Source: Hyphomonadaceae bacterium
GTDB lineage: Bacteria > Pseudomonadota > Alphaproteobacteria > Caulobacterales > Hyphomonadaceae
DNA length: 36,508 bases
Assembly: GCA_022844475.1 (NCBI GenBank)
Contig: JALHLR010000017.1
Coordinates: 1 to 36,508 of the forward strand
Direction: 5' to 3'
Program-made: the position numbers and the translations under genes
Part shown: positions 1 through 8,169 of the stretch, one piece after another
Layout of the letters: each line of letters opens with the position of its first letter
Position numbering within the stretch: position 1 is the stretch's first letter
Notes under the pieces: model-generated
The model's input: only the letters and a program-made list of their open reading frames with translations
What the model was told of the DNA's origin: nothing
Database searches by the model: none

Positions 1-1
1 T

Positions 2-7
2 TATACT
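2..7 (+). promoter_or_regulatory. Possible -10 element for the DUF6088 gene
   Basis: A TATACT hexamer lies 25 bases upstream of the ATG at 33. A Shine-Dalgarno-like GGGAG at 22-26 sits six bases before the start. Any -35 element would be outside the window, so this rests on the hexamer and its distance alone. Confidence 0.3.
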
Positions 8-32
8 GTATATCTGACAGCGGGAGTTCCTG

Positions 33-635
33 ATGACAACGGCCGAAGCGATCCTGTCTTTCTTGAAGTCGCAGGCCGGCAATGAGCCAGTTTGCGCCAA
101 GCAGCTTCTGCACCTCGGTTCACGCGCTGCGGTCGACCAGGCGCTGTCGCGGCTAGTCGGGCGCAGAAAAATCGTCCGTGTCGCGCGCGGGTTCTATGCC
201 CTGCCAGTCAGTACGCGCTTTGGAGATATGGCTCCTGGATCCGAGCAGGTCATCGCAGCTATTGCGCGCCAAAAGGGTGAGCGTATCGCACCTTCCGGAG
301 CAGCCGCAGCGAACGCCATGGGGCTTACGACCCAGGTGCCCTTGCGCCGCGTCTACCTGACGTCAGGGCGCTCGCGCAGGCTCAATCTGTCGGGAGAGAT
401 GGTTGAACTGCGCCACGCCGCGCCATTAGCTGAGGACGCCCGCCATGAACGCGTGCTGCGCGCAATCGAATGGCTGGGACCCGACGGCTTGGAACAGGCT
501 CGGGCCGTGTTGAACACGCTCCCTCTCCAGGAGCGGCGCAAGCTGGCGGAACGGGCGGCGCTTATGCGGGGCTGGATGGCGAAGCTTATCGGGGAGTCAG
601 TCTACAACACCCCGGCTGACACGACTGCTCCCTGA
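33..635 (+). CDS. DUF6088 / AbiEi-type antitoxin-like protein
   Basis: This 200-residue protein resembles the DUF6088 family, relatives of AbiEi antitoxins that pair with AbiEii/AbiGii nucleotidyltransferase toxins in type IV toxin-antitoxin systems. The first 60 residues look like a winged helix-turn-helix, with the LGSRAAVDQALSRL helices and the GFYALP turn after KIVRVAR. The middle carries the SGAAAANAMGLTTQVP and VYLTSGRSR segments typical of the family. The ATG at 33 has a well-placed GGGAG. No toxin gene follows: downstream is only integrase debris. The gene sits inside the decayed element that ends at the tRNA-Gly fragment, so it is probably mobile cargo. A cognate toxin could lie upstream outside the window. 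Family assignment is fairly sure; antitoxin activity is inferred. Confidence 0.75.
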   Translation: MTTAEAILSFLKSQAGNEPVCAKQLLHLGSRAAVDQALSRLVGRRKIVRVARGFYALPVSTRFGDMAPGSEQVIAAIARQKGERIAPSGAAAANAMGLTTQVPLRRVYLTSGRSRRLNLSGEMVELRHAAPLAEDARHERVLRAIEWLGPDGLEQARAVLNTLPLQERRKLAERAALMRGWMAKLIGESVYNTPADTTAP

Positions 636-1043
636 AGCCATCCATTTTTGATGACCGCCGTTACGGTCGGCAGATGCGTACCTGTCTCCGCGAACGGTCT
701 CCTGTTTCCCGCATTAGGAGTGCAATATAAAGATAGAGCGGCGGTTTTGACGCCAACCGCCTGTCTGCACATAGAAAAGACCGCCGCGCTTCTTTGAGGC
801 GCTGGCGGCGGATCCACCGCAATTTCTCGGACCGATTGCAAGCTGTCGGCAGCCGCCGTCAAAGCGCGATGCTGAGGTCATGCAGCATGACGAAAATGAA
901 TTCCGAATCCGCATCGGCCGTTCAGCGTCCGACGTACGTCCGGCGTTGAAGCAGGTGCGCGCTGGAGTGCGACGCGCATCTGCTTCAAAGCCGAAAGGGA
1001 GTTCGCCGATCGGACAGTCCTCCGTGCGCGCCCACTTCGCGAA
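636..1043. other. Degenerate stretch between antitoxin-like gene and integrase Arm domain
   Basis: I see no convincing gene here. The minus strand is where the catalytic part of the integrase would be expected, and an open frame runs down to 714. The translated text in all three minus frames lacks the Arg...His-x-x-Arg...Tyr catalytic pattern of tyrosine recombinases. It is best read as eroded element DNA. Confidence 0.45.
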
Positions 1044-1325
1044 AGGGTCCGCGTCAGCCAACATGGTGGCCGCCTGGGCCCGCGCCTTGAGAAGCGAAAC
1101 TGAAGGATACTCACCAAGCGTGATCCGATAGAATTTGCGGCCAGCGAGCTTCTTGCCGCGCTCTGTCGTCCCGCCGCGTCCCTTGACGGTGTAGCGAAGT
1201 GTCCAGGTCGGTCGGCCGCGTGGTCCGACACGAACAATGAGCCCGGAAATCGTCCCGTCGTTCAGTTCCATTCGCTCCGCCGGCGGAGACGAACAGAGTG
1301 ATCTGAGTTTTGTGTCCGTGAGCAT
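714..1325 (-). pseudogene. Tyrosine-type integrase remnant (Arm DNA-binding domain, DUF4102)
   Basis: The reading frame starts at the ATG at 1325 with MLTDTKLRSL. Its first ~95 residues look like the Arm DNA-binding domain (DUF4102) of P4-like integrases: the D-G-x-x-x-G-L-x-V-R-V core, then WTLRYTVKGR and the LGEYPSVSLLKARAQA signature. Recognisable homology stops near 1044, where the core-binding domain should begin; the rest of the frame to 714 is not integrase-like. Family members are usually about 400 residues, so the catalytic domain is missing and the gene is not functional. It begins about 150 bases from the tRNA-Gly fragment at 1477-1523, the usual distance between such an integrase and its attachment site. 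Certain for the Arm domain; the point of disruption is approximate. Confidence 0.7.
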
Positions 1326-1476
1326 TGGGGCACACAATAGGCCTGCACCCACCAAAACCGGTTGGAAAAACAAAAGACCGCATCTGCACGCAAAAGCTCA
1401 CGATGCTGTTGATCAGCATACGGAACTGTCGAATTCATCGACACGCTTCCGACTTTAGACAGCCTAACAGATCCGG

Positions 1477-1523
1477 TTTTGCCAAGGTCGGGGTCGTGAG
1501 TTCGAATCTCATCGCCCGCTCCA
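1477..1523 (+). repeat. 3' fragment of tRNA-Gly(GCC): element attachment site
   Basis: The segment begins in the anticodon loop (TTTTGCCAA, anticodon GCC). It continues through the 3' anticodon stem, variable loop, T-arm (GTGAG-TTCGAAT-CTCAT), the 3' acceptor strand CGCCCGC, discriminator T and CCA. This is the 3' half of a tRNA-Gly. The bases upstream do not form a D-arm or 5' acceptor strand, so it is not a complete gene. Integration into the 3' end of a tRNA gene leaves exactly this kind of displaced copy at the distal border, so the element lies to the left and an intact tRNA-Gly is expected beyond the left window edge. Confidence 0.85.
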
Positions 1524-1598
1524 GGTAGTATCAGCGAATAAATACGGTCAGCGGCACTCATCGAGTGCTGCGAAGCCGTTGTGTGATGGCGGCAGGAA

Positions 1599-1632
1599 GC
1601 AGGGACGCCGGCGCGAAGGCCAGCGTCCCTGC
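1599..1632 (-). terminator. Rho-independent-like terminator of the TonB receptor gene
   Basis: Two 14-base arms (1599-1612 and 1619-1632) enclose a six-base loop. Read on the minus strand the stem has one G-U wobble, while the plus strand has a C-A mismatch. It therefore folds better in the receptor transcript, whose stop codon is six bases upstream. Only a short T-rich stretch (TTCC) follows. Confidence 0.65.
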
Positions 1633-1638
1633 CTGGTC

Positions 1639-4041
1639 CTAGAAATCCCCTGTGAGTGCGATCGAGAAGGTGCGGGGGCTTTGCGGGCGGAAGCTGGCGA
1701 GGCCGTTCACCGAGGGTGTGATGAACGCGAGCTTGTCCTCGTCGAAGATGTTGTCGACGTTCACGCGCGCCTTGAAGTTGCCGAGCGGCCCGTCGCCATC
1801 GCCTGCGCCGAAATCGATATAGCCGCTGGCGATGGTGTAGTCGCTGATCTCTTCGGTGTTCGTGAAGTTCGAATACCGATCCGAGAGGTATTTGCCGGAG
1901 ATGTTGGCGACGATCCAGTCGGTCGGCTCCCAGGTGGCGCCAAGCGAGACGATCCATTCCGGGCTGTCGGCGAGCGTGTTGCCGGAGATCGGAAGCGAAC
2001 GCCGTGCGGTCTGGCCAGTGAGGGGGGCTAGGAAGTTCGGGATGTCGTCCTGGAATGTGGTCTTGTTGTAGGTCAGGTTGCCGTTGAAATAGAGCTGGTC
2101 GTTGAAGATGGCCGGCTTCCATGCGCCGGTGATCTCGACGCCATAGGATTCAACGCCGCCGACATTCTGCGGGAAGGTCTCCACCGCGCCGGCCTGCCCG
2201 GCGACGAAGTTCCCGTAGGTCTCGAGCCGGTTCTCGAAACTGGTGTAATAGACCGCCACGGCAGCATTGAAATCGGACTGCAGCGTGCGCACGCCGATCT
2301 CGTAGTTTTCCGACGTCTCGGCTTCGGGCGCCGGCGAGCCGACCTGCGAGGCGGGGGCTATGGCGAACGCGTCGTCGGTGCCGCGCGGCAGGGCGTAGTT
2401 CTGCGAGTAGGAGGCGAACACCTGCTCGCTGTCGGTCGCTTTCCACACCAGTCCCGCCATCGGCAGGAAGGTGTCTTCGAAGGTCGCGCCGACGGTCTGG
2501 GGTCCCCAGCCCGCGATGCCGACGCCGCCGACCACGCGATGATAGTCATTGAAGTCGCGATAGCCCGAGAGCTGGTAGTCGATCGACAGCGCCTTGACGC
2601 CGAGTTCGACGTTCAGCTGGTCGTCGAGCAGGCTGATCGTGTCCTTGATGAAGATCTGGGTCGTCTCGCGGGTCGATTCATAGTTGCGCCGGAAGTAGGC
2701 GACCTCGTTGTAGCGCACAGCGCCCGTCTGGATGCCGCCGGCATGGTTGAGGCGCAGCTGTGTGCGGGCGTAGTCGTCGGTCTCGAGCCAGAGGCCGCCT
2801 TCCACCGTGTGGTTGGCGATCTCCCATGCGGCCTTCGCGACGACGCCGTTGCGCACCCCGCCGACGCCGGAGAGACCATACTGCACGCCGCGCGGGGCGG
2901 TAACTGCAAGGCCTGCCTCACGCTGGCGCAGGAAGATGCCGCGCGTGTTGTTGTAGCTGTCGGGTGAGACGCCATAGCCGTCCTTGTCTTCGTGATAGGC
3001 CGTCACCGTCACAGCGATGTCGTCACCGATCGCGGACTCCAGCGTTGCGCCATAGAGCGCGTCGTTACGGATGTTGATCCGGTCTTCGAACCAGTCAGTA
3101 AAGCCAGTCGCAAGGGAGTTGGTGAGGCCGGTCTGTCCAGGATAGTCGAGGAGCGGGCCGAAGGGCAGGGCGGGGAGATTGATCGCATAGCCCCGGTCGC
3201 GGCCGGTCTTTCCGTTGTTGTCCGGCGTCGTCGAATAGTAGGTCGATTTGGTGAAGCTGGGTGAGTCGTAGTCGAAGAAGTCGTTGGCGACGTATTTGAG
3301 CGTCAGCGACGTATCGAGGCCGAGCTCGATCAGCGCCTTGGCTTCCCAGTGTTCGCGGTCGATGTAACCGCCGCCGCGCCAGAGGTCGCTGTCGGTCTTG
3401 GAGCGGGCGACGTAGGCGGAGACCGGGCCGAGCTGGCCGGTCTCGATCTTGATGAAGCTGCGGTTGAGATTGTCGTCGCCCCAGGCGTGCGAGATCGTGC
3501 CGCCAAACTCGCTGGCGGGGTCGACAGAGCTGTATTCGACGATGGGACCGAGCGAGGCGTAACTCGGCTGGCTGACATCGCCTGCACCCGGCGAGGCGAC
3601 GACGGCGCCGAGATTCTCGTTGTCGACATAGCGGAAGATCGGGCTGCCACCGAAGGCGTCACTGCGCCCCATAGGGATGCCGTCGAGCACGAAGCCGATC
3701 TGCTGCAGGTTGAAGGCGCGTACCGTGACCGAGTTGCCGAACTCGTAGAGGCCGAGCGCGCCGTCGGTCTGGACGTTGAAGCCGGGCAGGCCCTCCAGCA
3801 TCTTCAGGCCCGAAATGCCGGCAGGCGCTGACAGCAACGCTTCCCGCGTTACAGCGACGGTGTTGGTGGTCTCGTCGACGCCGATCGCCTGCTCGGCCTG
3901 GCTGAGGCGGCGGCCCTGGATGACGACGACGTCGCCCGTGGCGTCAGGTGGCGGCGGCGCTTCCTGGGCGTGTGCGGCCGAGCACAGCGCCATGACCGAG
4001 CCGAAGGTCAGAAGGAGGGTCTTGTGGGAGATTGCGGGCAT
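1639..4041 (-). CDS. TonB-dependent outer membrane receptor
   Basis: This 800-residue protein is a TonB-dependent receptor, an outer-membrane barrel that imports a bound ligand using TonB-ExbBD energy. The start chosen (4041) gives a signal peptide, MPAISHKTLLLTFGSVMAL to cleavage after AHA near residue 25, with an AAGG Shine-Dalgarno upstream; a longer frame to 4212 would bury the signal. A TonB-box-like GDVVVIQGRRL follows at about residues 36-46. The plug domain runs to about residue 180 (LEGLPGFNVQTDG, VLDGIPMG). The rest alternates aromatic and polar residues as in barrel strands and ends in a terminal Phe (ALTGDF), the usual barrel recognition signal. The ligand is unknown. The gene diverges from an FAD monooxygenase, which hints at uptake and oxidation of an aromatic compound; that link is inference. 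Confidence 0.92.
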   Translation of the reverse strand: MPAISHKTLLLTFGSVMALCSAAHAQEAPPPPDATGDVVVIQGRRLSQAEQAIGVDETTNTVAVTREALLSAPAGISGLKMLEGLPGFNVQTDGALGLYEFGNSVTVRAFNLQQIGFVLDGIPMGRSDAFGGSPIFRYVDNENLGAVVASPGAGDVSQPSYASLGPIVEYSSVDPASEFGGTISHAWGDDNLNRSFIKIETGQLGPVSAYVARSKTDSDLWRGGGYIDREHWEAKALIELGLDTSLTLKYVANDFFDYDSPSFTKSTYYSTTPDNNGKTGRDRGYAINLPALPFGPLLDYPGQTGLTNSLATGFTDWFEDRINIRNDALYGATLESAIGDDIAVTVTAYHEDKDGYGVSPDSYNNTRGIFLRQREAGLAVTAPRGVQYGLSGVGGVRNGVVAKAAWEIANHTVEGGLWLETDDYARTQLRLNHAGGIQTGAVRYNEVAYFRRNYESTRETTQIFIKDTISLLDDQLNVELGVKALSIDYQLSGYRDFNDYHRVVGGVGIAGWGPQTVGATFEDTFLPMAGLVWKATDSEQVFASYSQNYALPRGTDDAFAIAPASQVGSPAPEAETSENYEIGVRTLQSDFNAAVAVYYTSFENRLETYGNFVAGQAGAVETFPQNVGGVESYGVEITGAWKPAIFNDQLYFNGNLTYNKTTFQDDIPNFLAPLTGQTARRSLPISGNTLADSPEWIVSLGATWEPTDWIVANISGKYLSDRYSNFTNTEEISDYTIASGYIDFGAGDGDGPLGNFKARVNVDNIFDEDKLAFITPSVNGLASFRPQSPRTFSIALTGDF

Positions 4042-4251
4042 CTGATGGCCTTTTTTGTTATGTTCATGTTGCCAGGAGTCATCGGCGCGCGGTGTTCGGC
4101 ACGGCTCAAGTGTGTCCTGTCGGAGAGGGGCGTTGTTGAGGTCGGGCGCCCCGATGACTCGCAGCGCAGCCGCGCCCCGCACGGAAATGCGGCGCTCCCC
4201 GGACGTCTCCATGCGTGACGGCAGTCTCGCATCGGTCTATCTCGCCTCTTC
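4042..4251. promoter_or_regulatory. Divergent intergenic region, TonB receptor / FAD monooxygenase
   Basis: These 210 bases separate two divergent starts and must hold both promoters. An A-rich run with AAGG just before 4041 is the receptor's ribosome-binding site. I could not pick out a convincing promoter hexamer pair or a regulator operator. Confidence 0.4.
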
Positions 4252-5433
4252 ATGAAGGTGGTGATTGCAGGCGGCGGGATCGGGGGGCTTTGCGCAGGGA
4301 TCGCGCTGGCAAAACTCGGCTTTGGGGTTGAGGTGGTCGAGCGGGCGCCGGAGCTGACCGAAGTCGGGGCGGGCATCCAGCTTTCGCCGAATGCGACCAA
4401 GGGGCTGGCCGGTCTTGGTGTGCTGGAGGCGATCGCGCAGGTCGCCTCGGCGCCGCAGATGCTGGAGATGCGGATCGGGCGGACGGGGAAGAAGGTGTTC
4501 TCCATCCCGATCGCGCAGGAAGCGCGCAAGCGCTATGGCGCGCCTTATTTTCATGTGCACCGCGCGGACCTGATCGAGATCCTGAAGCAAGCCGCGATGT
4601 CCGCGGGCGTGCAGGTGCGGCTGGGTGCGCGGGTTTCGGCGTATGTCCGCGATGCCGATGGGCTTCGGGTGGGGCTGGACACGGGCGCGATCATCCCTTG
4701 CGACCTGCTGGTCGGCGCCGACGGCGTGCGCTCCACTGTGCGGCGGCAGATGCTCGGCGATCTGGAGCCGCGCTATACCGGCGCCGTGGCGTGGCGGATG
4801 ACGGTGCCGAGCGATATCGCGCCCGACCTGCCGCAGGCGGCGATCGTGTGGGCGGGGCCGGGGCGGCATGCGGTGACCTACCGGATCAGGCGTGGCGAGC
4901 TGATCAACTTCGTGGGCGTCGTCGAGACGGACAGATGGCCGGGCGAGAGCTGGGACCAGCCGGGCGACCCGACGGAACTGGCGAAAGATTTCGGCGGATG
5001 GGCGCCGCCGATCCCTGACATTCTTGCCTCGGCCAGCAACTGTTTCGTCTGGGCGCTGTTCGACCGCGATCCGCTTGCGACCTGGTCAGAGGATCGGGTC
5101 GTGCTGCTGGGTGATGCCTGCCATCCGATGCCGCCATTCCAGGCGCAGGGAGCGGCGATGGCGATCGAGGATGCGATCGTGCTCGCAAAATGCCTTCAGG
5201 CGCATGGGGTGTCGGCTGCATCGCTCCAACAGTATGAGCGGCTGCGCAAGCCGCGCACGACAAAGGTGTTGCAGAGTGCGCGGGCCAATATGGGCGTGTT
5301 CCATCGCTCCAACGCGCTGACGCAGGCGGCGACGTACGGACCGATGCAGCTCGCCGACAAGCTGTTTCCTGATTTTGTCCGCTCGCGGCAGGACTGGATT
5401 TATGGCTATGATGTTCGCCATGTTCAGGTTTAG
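4252..5433 (+). CDS. FAD-dependent monooxygenase, salicylate hydroxylase/UbiH-like
   Basis: A 393-residue class A flavoprotein monooxygenase, predicted to use NAD(P)H and O2 to hydroxylate an aromatic ring. The N-terminal Rossmann motif GGGIGG (residues 7-12) ends in the acidic VVERAPEL strand, which binds the FAD ribose. The DG motif is LLVGADGVRS (about 152-161) and the GD motif is VVLLGDACHPMPPFQAQGAA (about 285), which contacts FAD. Length is normal for the 3-hydroxybenzoate 6-hydroxylase/salicylate hydroxylase group. No strong Shine-Dalgarno precedes the ATG, although the frame starts directly with the Rossmann strand. The end overlaps the start region of the following lipoprotein gene, suggesting translational coupling. 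The substrate cannot be read from sequence. Confidence 0.9.
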   Translation: MKVVIAGGGIGGLCAGIALAKLGFGVEVVERAPELTEVGAGIQLSPNATKGLAGLGVLEAIAQVASAPQMLEMRIGRTGKKVFSIPIAQEARKRYGAPYFHVHRADLIEILKQAAMSAGVQVRLGARVSAYVRDADGLRVGLDTGAIIPCDLLVGADGVRSTVRRQMLGDLEPRYTGAVAWRMTVPSDIAPDLPQAAIVWAGPGRHAVTYRIRRGELINFVGVVETDRWPGESWDQPGDPTELAKDFGGWAPPIPDILASASNCFVWALFDRDPLATWSEDRVVLLGDACHPMPPFQAQGAAMAIEDAIVLAKCLQAHGVSAASLQQYERLRKPRTTKVLQSARANMGVFHRSNALTQAATYGPMQLADKLFPDFVRSRQDWIYGYDVRHVQV

Positions 5434-6343
5434 CGCGAGCGCCATCGTCATAGCTGCGGCACTGCTGGCCGGATGCGGGCCGGATGTGAAGGCGCGGGCA
5501 GCGTCGGACGCGGTGGTGGCGGATGTGGCTGACAAGGGCGCGGCCTGGCCGCTGCTGCTGCGGCACTGCCTGAGTTCGGCGCATTGCGATCCGATGAGCG
5601 ATTTTGGCGACGGGTCTGGCGAGGCGTCGGGCGTCGCCGGATCGGTGACGTGGTTCTTCCAGACGCCCGAAAAGGCCGGGGAGGGGGCGGAGGACTATGG
5701 TGCGAAGGCCGAGATTAATCTGTTCGGTATGCGCGCAAATGGCGGGTCAGCCGGGCGGCCGCTGATCATCGAGGAGTTGCCGGACAATCTTGGCTCCGCC
5801 AAAGCGAAGCGCACGACCCTCTCACTCGAGTACCGCGCACCCTCGGGAGCGCTGGAGCCCTACTTCATGCAGGTGATCTCGCCGCACATCACGCAGGTGG
5901 CCAAGGGCCTGACCGATGCACGGCTCGAGATCAGGGGCGCTGACGGCGTGCTGTTCGCCGCCGAGGCGGTGGGGATGGAGGCGCCGAAGACGGCGGTGAA
6001 TGGCGGTTATGATCCGCCCGAATCGATGATCTTCCATGTCTCGCGCAACCAGCGCGACGAACCGCTACCGCAGCTGATGGCGGCGCTGGCGAAAGGCGAT
6101 ACGCTGTCGCTGAAGCTGCTGGCGCCGGATGGGCGGCCGTTGCTGCAGGATGTGCTCTACACGGATGGTTTCGAAAGTGCGCTTGCGCGTGCCGGCGCGG
6201 CGGCGGGCGATGAGGCGATCGTGCGCCCGATTGTGGAGCGCTGTACGCAGTTCGCTGACAGGGACGAGGCGTTCTGGAAAATCGCTGATGTGACCGCTGC
6301 GCTGGTGGTCTGCGACCCACGGCTGCCGGAGCGGCGGCGATAG
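5402..6343 (+). CDS. Putative lipoprotein of unknown function
   Basis: The protein has a lipoprotein signal: a hydrophobic stretch after MFRFSAS ending in the lipobox LAGC. Starts at 5402, 5411 or 5420 are all possible and all overlap the 3' end of the monooxygenase gene; the 5420 start gives the most compact signal peptide. The mature part of about 290 residues has several Cys (RHCLSSAHCDP, VERCTQF, VVCDPR) that could form periplasmic disulfides. I do not recognise a family. The overlap suggests co-transcription with the monooxygenase, but nothing in the sequence supports a shared function. Confidence 0.72.
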   Translation: MAMMFAMFRFSASAIVIAAALLAGCGPDVKARAASDAVVADVADKGAAWPLLLRHCLSSAHCDPMSDFGDGSGEASGVAGSVTWFFQTPEKAGEGAEDYGAKAEINLFGMRANGGSAGRPLIIEELPDNLGSAKAKRTTLSLEYRAPSGALEPYFMQVISPHITQVAKGLTDARLEIRGADGVLFAAEAVGMEAPKTAVNGGYDPPESMIFHVSRNQRDEPLPQLMAALAKGDTLSLKLLAPDGRPLLQDVLYTDGFESALARAGAAAGDEAIVRPIVERCTQFADRDEAFWKIADVTAALVVCDPRLPERRR

Positions 6344-6344
6344 G

Positions 6345-6920
6345 CTACTTGCCCGCCTCGTCGACGATATCCGTGAGCGCGGTCGCGCGCTGCGTGCAGG
6401 CGGCGACGGGAATGCGAAGGCTGTTTGCAGCATGGTCCTTCGCCGCCTTGTCGCCCCAGGCGAGAGACGCGCCCGCGCCTGCGTCCTCGATTGCTTTCTC
6501 TGACTTGAGTCTTGCTATGCCGGCCTCGTCGAGCGCCTGGCCATCGCGGAGCAGGATCGACATCCTGTCGGGGTGGGCATCGGCCTTGATGGCCTCGAAC
6601 TCGGCGCGAAGCACGCCCGCGCAATAGAGATCGTCCTTCGCGGCCTGTGAGCCGAGATTGTCGTAGTCGACGCCCGACAACTCCCAGATCGCCTTGTCGC
6701 CGGCGTCTCCCGTTCCTGATGTCGCCGCCGTGAAAGAGGGCAGGGTTACGGGTGGGAGCGCGGGGATTTCGGTCGGAACGCTGGTCGAGGGCACGCTGGC
6801 GAGACGTTGTTCCATGATCTCGCGCTCGCCTGGCTGGGTCAGGCTCATCACCATGATGCCGCCAAACACCACGATGGCGACCAGTCCGATGACCTGGCGA
6901 GGCTTGAGCCTGGTGAGCAT
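6345..6920 (-). CDS. Membrane-anchored protein, paralogue of the upstream lipoprotein
   Basis: A 191-residue protein with an N-terminal transmembrane anchor, MLTRLKPRQ followed by VIGLVAIVVFGGIMVMSL, then a Pro/Thr-rich linker and a conserved C-terminal domain. That domain starts at GSQAAKDDLYCAGVLRAE and ends near VAACTQRATAL. The start at 6920 is supported by GGAAG, which overlaps the stop of the upstream gene seven bases away, so the two are one operon. The same block appears in the upstream gene (GSQQARDELYCSALIYAE ... LDACNTRARAI), showing a tandem duplication with one copy becoming a lipoprotein and the other membrane-anchored. Two Cys in each domain are conserved and could pair. Function unknown. 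It converges with the upstream lipoprotein gene with a one-base gap. Confidence 0.75.
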   Translation of the reverse strand: MLTRLKPRQVIGLVAIVVFGGIMVMSLTQPGEREIMEQRLASVPSTSVPTEIPALPPVTLPSFTAATSGTGDAGDKAIWELSGVDYDNLGSQAAKDDLYCAGVLRAEFEAIKADAHPDRMSILLRDGQALDEAGIARLKSEKAIEDAGAGASLAWGDKAAKDHAANSLRIPVAACTQRATALTDIVDEAGK

Positions 6921-6927
6921 TCGCTTC

Positions 6928-7422
6928 CTACTCGGGCATGGGTATGGCGCGCGCGCGCGTATTGCAGGCGTCGAGCGAGATGCGCGGGGCTTTGGCCTTG
7001 AGGTCCTTGTCGACCTGCGTTGCATAGGCGTCGGCGATGGCGCGCGCCTGCGTGGCGTGGATGGCTTTTTCGGTGACCATGCGGTTGATTCCGGATTCGC
7101 CGATGATGAAGCCCAGCGCCTGCCGCTTGCGCAGCTGGGCCTCGTCGACCGGAGCGAGGGCGTCGGACAAGTCAGGATTCTCGGCATAGATCAGCGCGGA
7201 GCAGTAGAGTTCGTCGCGCGCCTGCTGCGAGCCGGCGCCCATGAGGTCCGTCGGCAGCGGCGGCACGCCGGGCGGCAGGCTGGGCGTGGATGGCGGGGCA
7301 GGTTCGGCCGTGGCGACGGCAGCCGGGGCAGGAGTTGTCTCGCGCGGCTGGCTGCCGCATGCGGCGAGCAACGCCGTCAATGACAGCATGAGCCCGCCAA
7401 ATGCCAGTGTCCGGATCGTCAT
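6928..7422 (-). CDS. Putative lipoprotein, tandem paralogue
   Basis: A 164-residue lipoprotein with signal MTIRTLAFGGLMLSLTALLAAC (lipobox LAAC, about residues 19-22), a Pro/Ala-rich linker to about residue 60 and a C-terminal domain shared with the next gene. The domain carries the SQQARDELYC motif, the Cys near the end (LDACNTRA) and a helical middle (MVTEKAIHATQARAIADAY). No characterised family is recognised. It is first in a two-gene operon and diverges from the LysE-type exporter gene. Confidence 0.75.
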   Translation of the reverse strand: MTIRTLAFGGLMLSLTALLAACGSQPRETTPAPAAVATAEPAPPSTPSLPPGVPPLPTDLMGAGSQQARDELYCSALIYAENPDLSDALAPVDEAQLRKRQALGFIIGESGINRMVTEKAIHATQARAIADAYATQVDKDLKAKAPRISLDACNTRARAIPMPE

Positions 7423-7541
7423 GCCTGTAGCGCCTCCCGTTGAGCATCTGTGATAGCGCAGCTGTCCGGGGGAGCAACCACCGCCGGCGCCCGCTCATCT
7501 ACCCCCTGACTCAACTCCGCGCGAGCCTTATAGACCCGCCG

Positions 7542-8168
7542 ATGGAACTCTGGGTCTGGGCCAATTTCACATTGCTGTTCCTGGCCGGCGGGCTGACGCC
7601 TGGACCGGCGGTGATGCTCGTGACCACGGCGTCGATCCGGTATGGCTTCTGGGCCTCGACGGCGCCCGCGGTGGGTATCTGCGCGGCGAACCTCGTCTGG
7701 ATCGCGCTGGCGGCCTCGGGCGTGGCCCTTGTCGCCAGGACCTTTCCCGAGGCGTTTCTCGCCTTCAAGGTTGCGGGCATCGCCTTCATCGTGTGGCTCG
7801 CGTGGAAGACGGCGTTTGGCGCCCCGGTTGACCTGTTGCGGCGCGAACCACCACCGCGTGCGAGGCTGTTTGTGCACGGCGTCGGACTGCAGCTCGCGAA
7901 CCCGAACGCGCTTGTCTACTTTGGCGGGCTGTTGCCGACCTACTTCAATCCTGACCACGACATGATCCCGCAAGTGCTGATCAGCATGGCGACCGTGACG
8001 GTGTGCGAGATGTTCGGGCTGATGGTCTACGCCTCGGGCGCGGATGCGCTGGCGCGGCGCTTCCAGTCAGAGCGGTTCGCGACCGGCTTCTTCCGGATCG
8101 CGGCGCTCGCGATGGTCGTTTCGGCGGGGTTCGCGGTCTATCTCACCTGGGCGACGACAGGGCGATAG
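7542..8168 (+). CDS. LysE/RhtB family amino-acid exporter
   Basis: A 208-residue integral membrane protein of the LysE/RhtB family, which exports amino acids or small metabolites by proton exchange. The signature GLTPGPAVMLVTTASIRYG is in the first hydrophobic segment (about residues 14-32), and the usual six hydrophobic segments follow, including LQLANPNALVYFGGLLPTYF in the middle. The start at 7542 (MELWVWANFTLLF) matches where family members begin; the in-frame sequence upstream is hydrophilic and lacks a signal. Substrate is unknown because the family is broad. It diverges from the lipoprotein pair and converges with a small lipoprotein gene one base away. Confidence 0.9.
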   Translation: MELWVWANFTLLFLAGGLTPGPAVMLVTTASIRYGFWASTAPAVGICAANLVWIALAASGVALVARTFPEAFLAFKVAGIAFIVWLAWKTAFGAPVDLLRREPPPRARLFVHGVGLQLANPNALVYFGGLLPTYFNPDHDMIPQVLISMATVTVCEMFGLMVYASGADALARRFQSERFATGFFRIAALAMVVSAGFAVYLTWATTGR

Positions 8169-8169
8169 A

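Noticed and set aside
1262..2122. Long minus-strand frame containing the phrase GDEIRTHDPDLGK
   Set aside because: That phrase is the well-known false translation of a tRNA gene; here it comes from the tRNA-Gly fragment, and the rest is antisense-frame reading of the TonB receptor region.
4237..4869. Minus-strand open frame over the monooxygenase start
   Set aside because: Shadow of the monooxygenase coding strand; the Rossmann motif confirms the plus strand.
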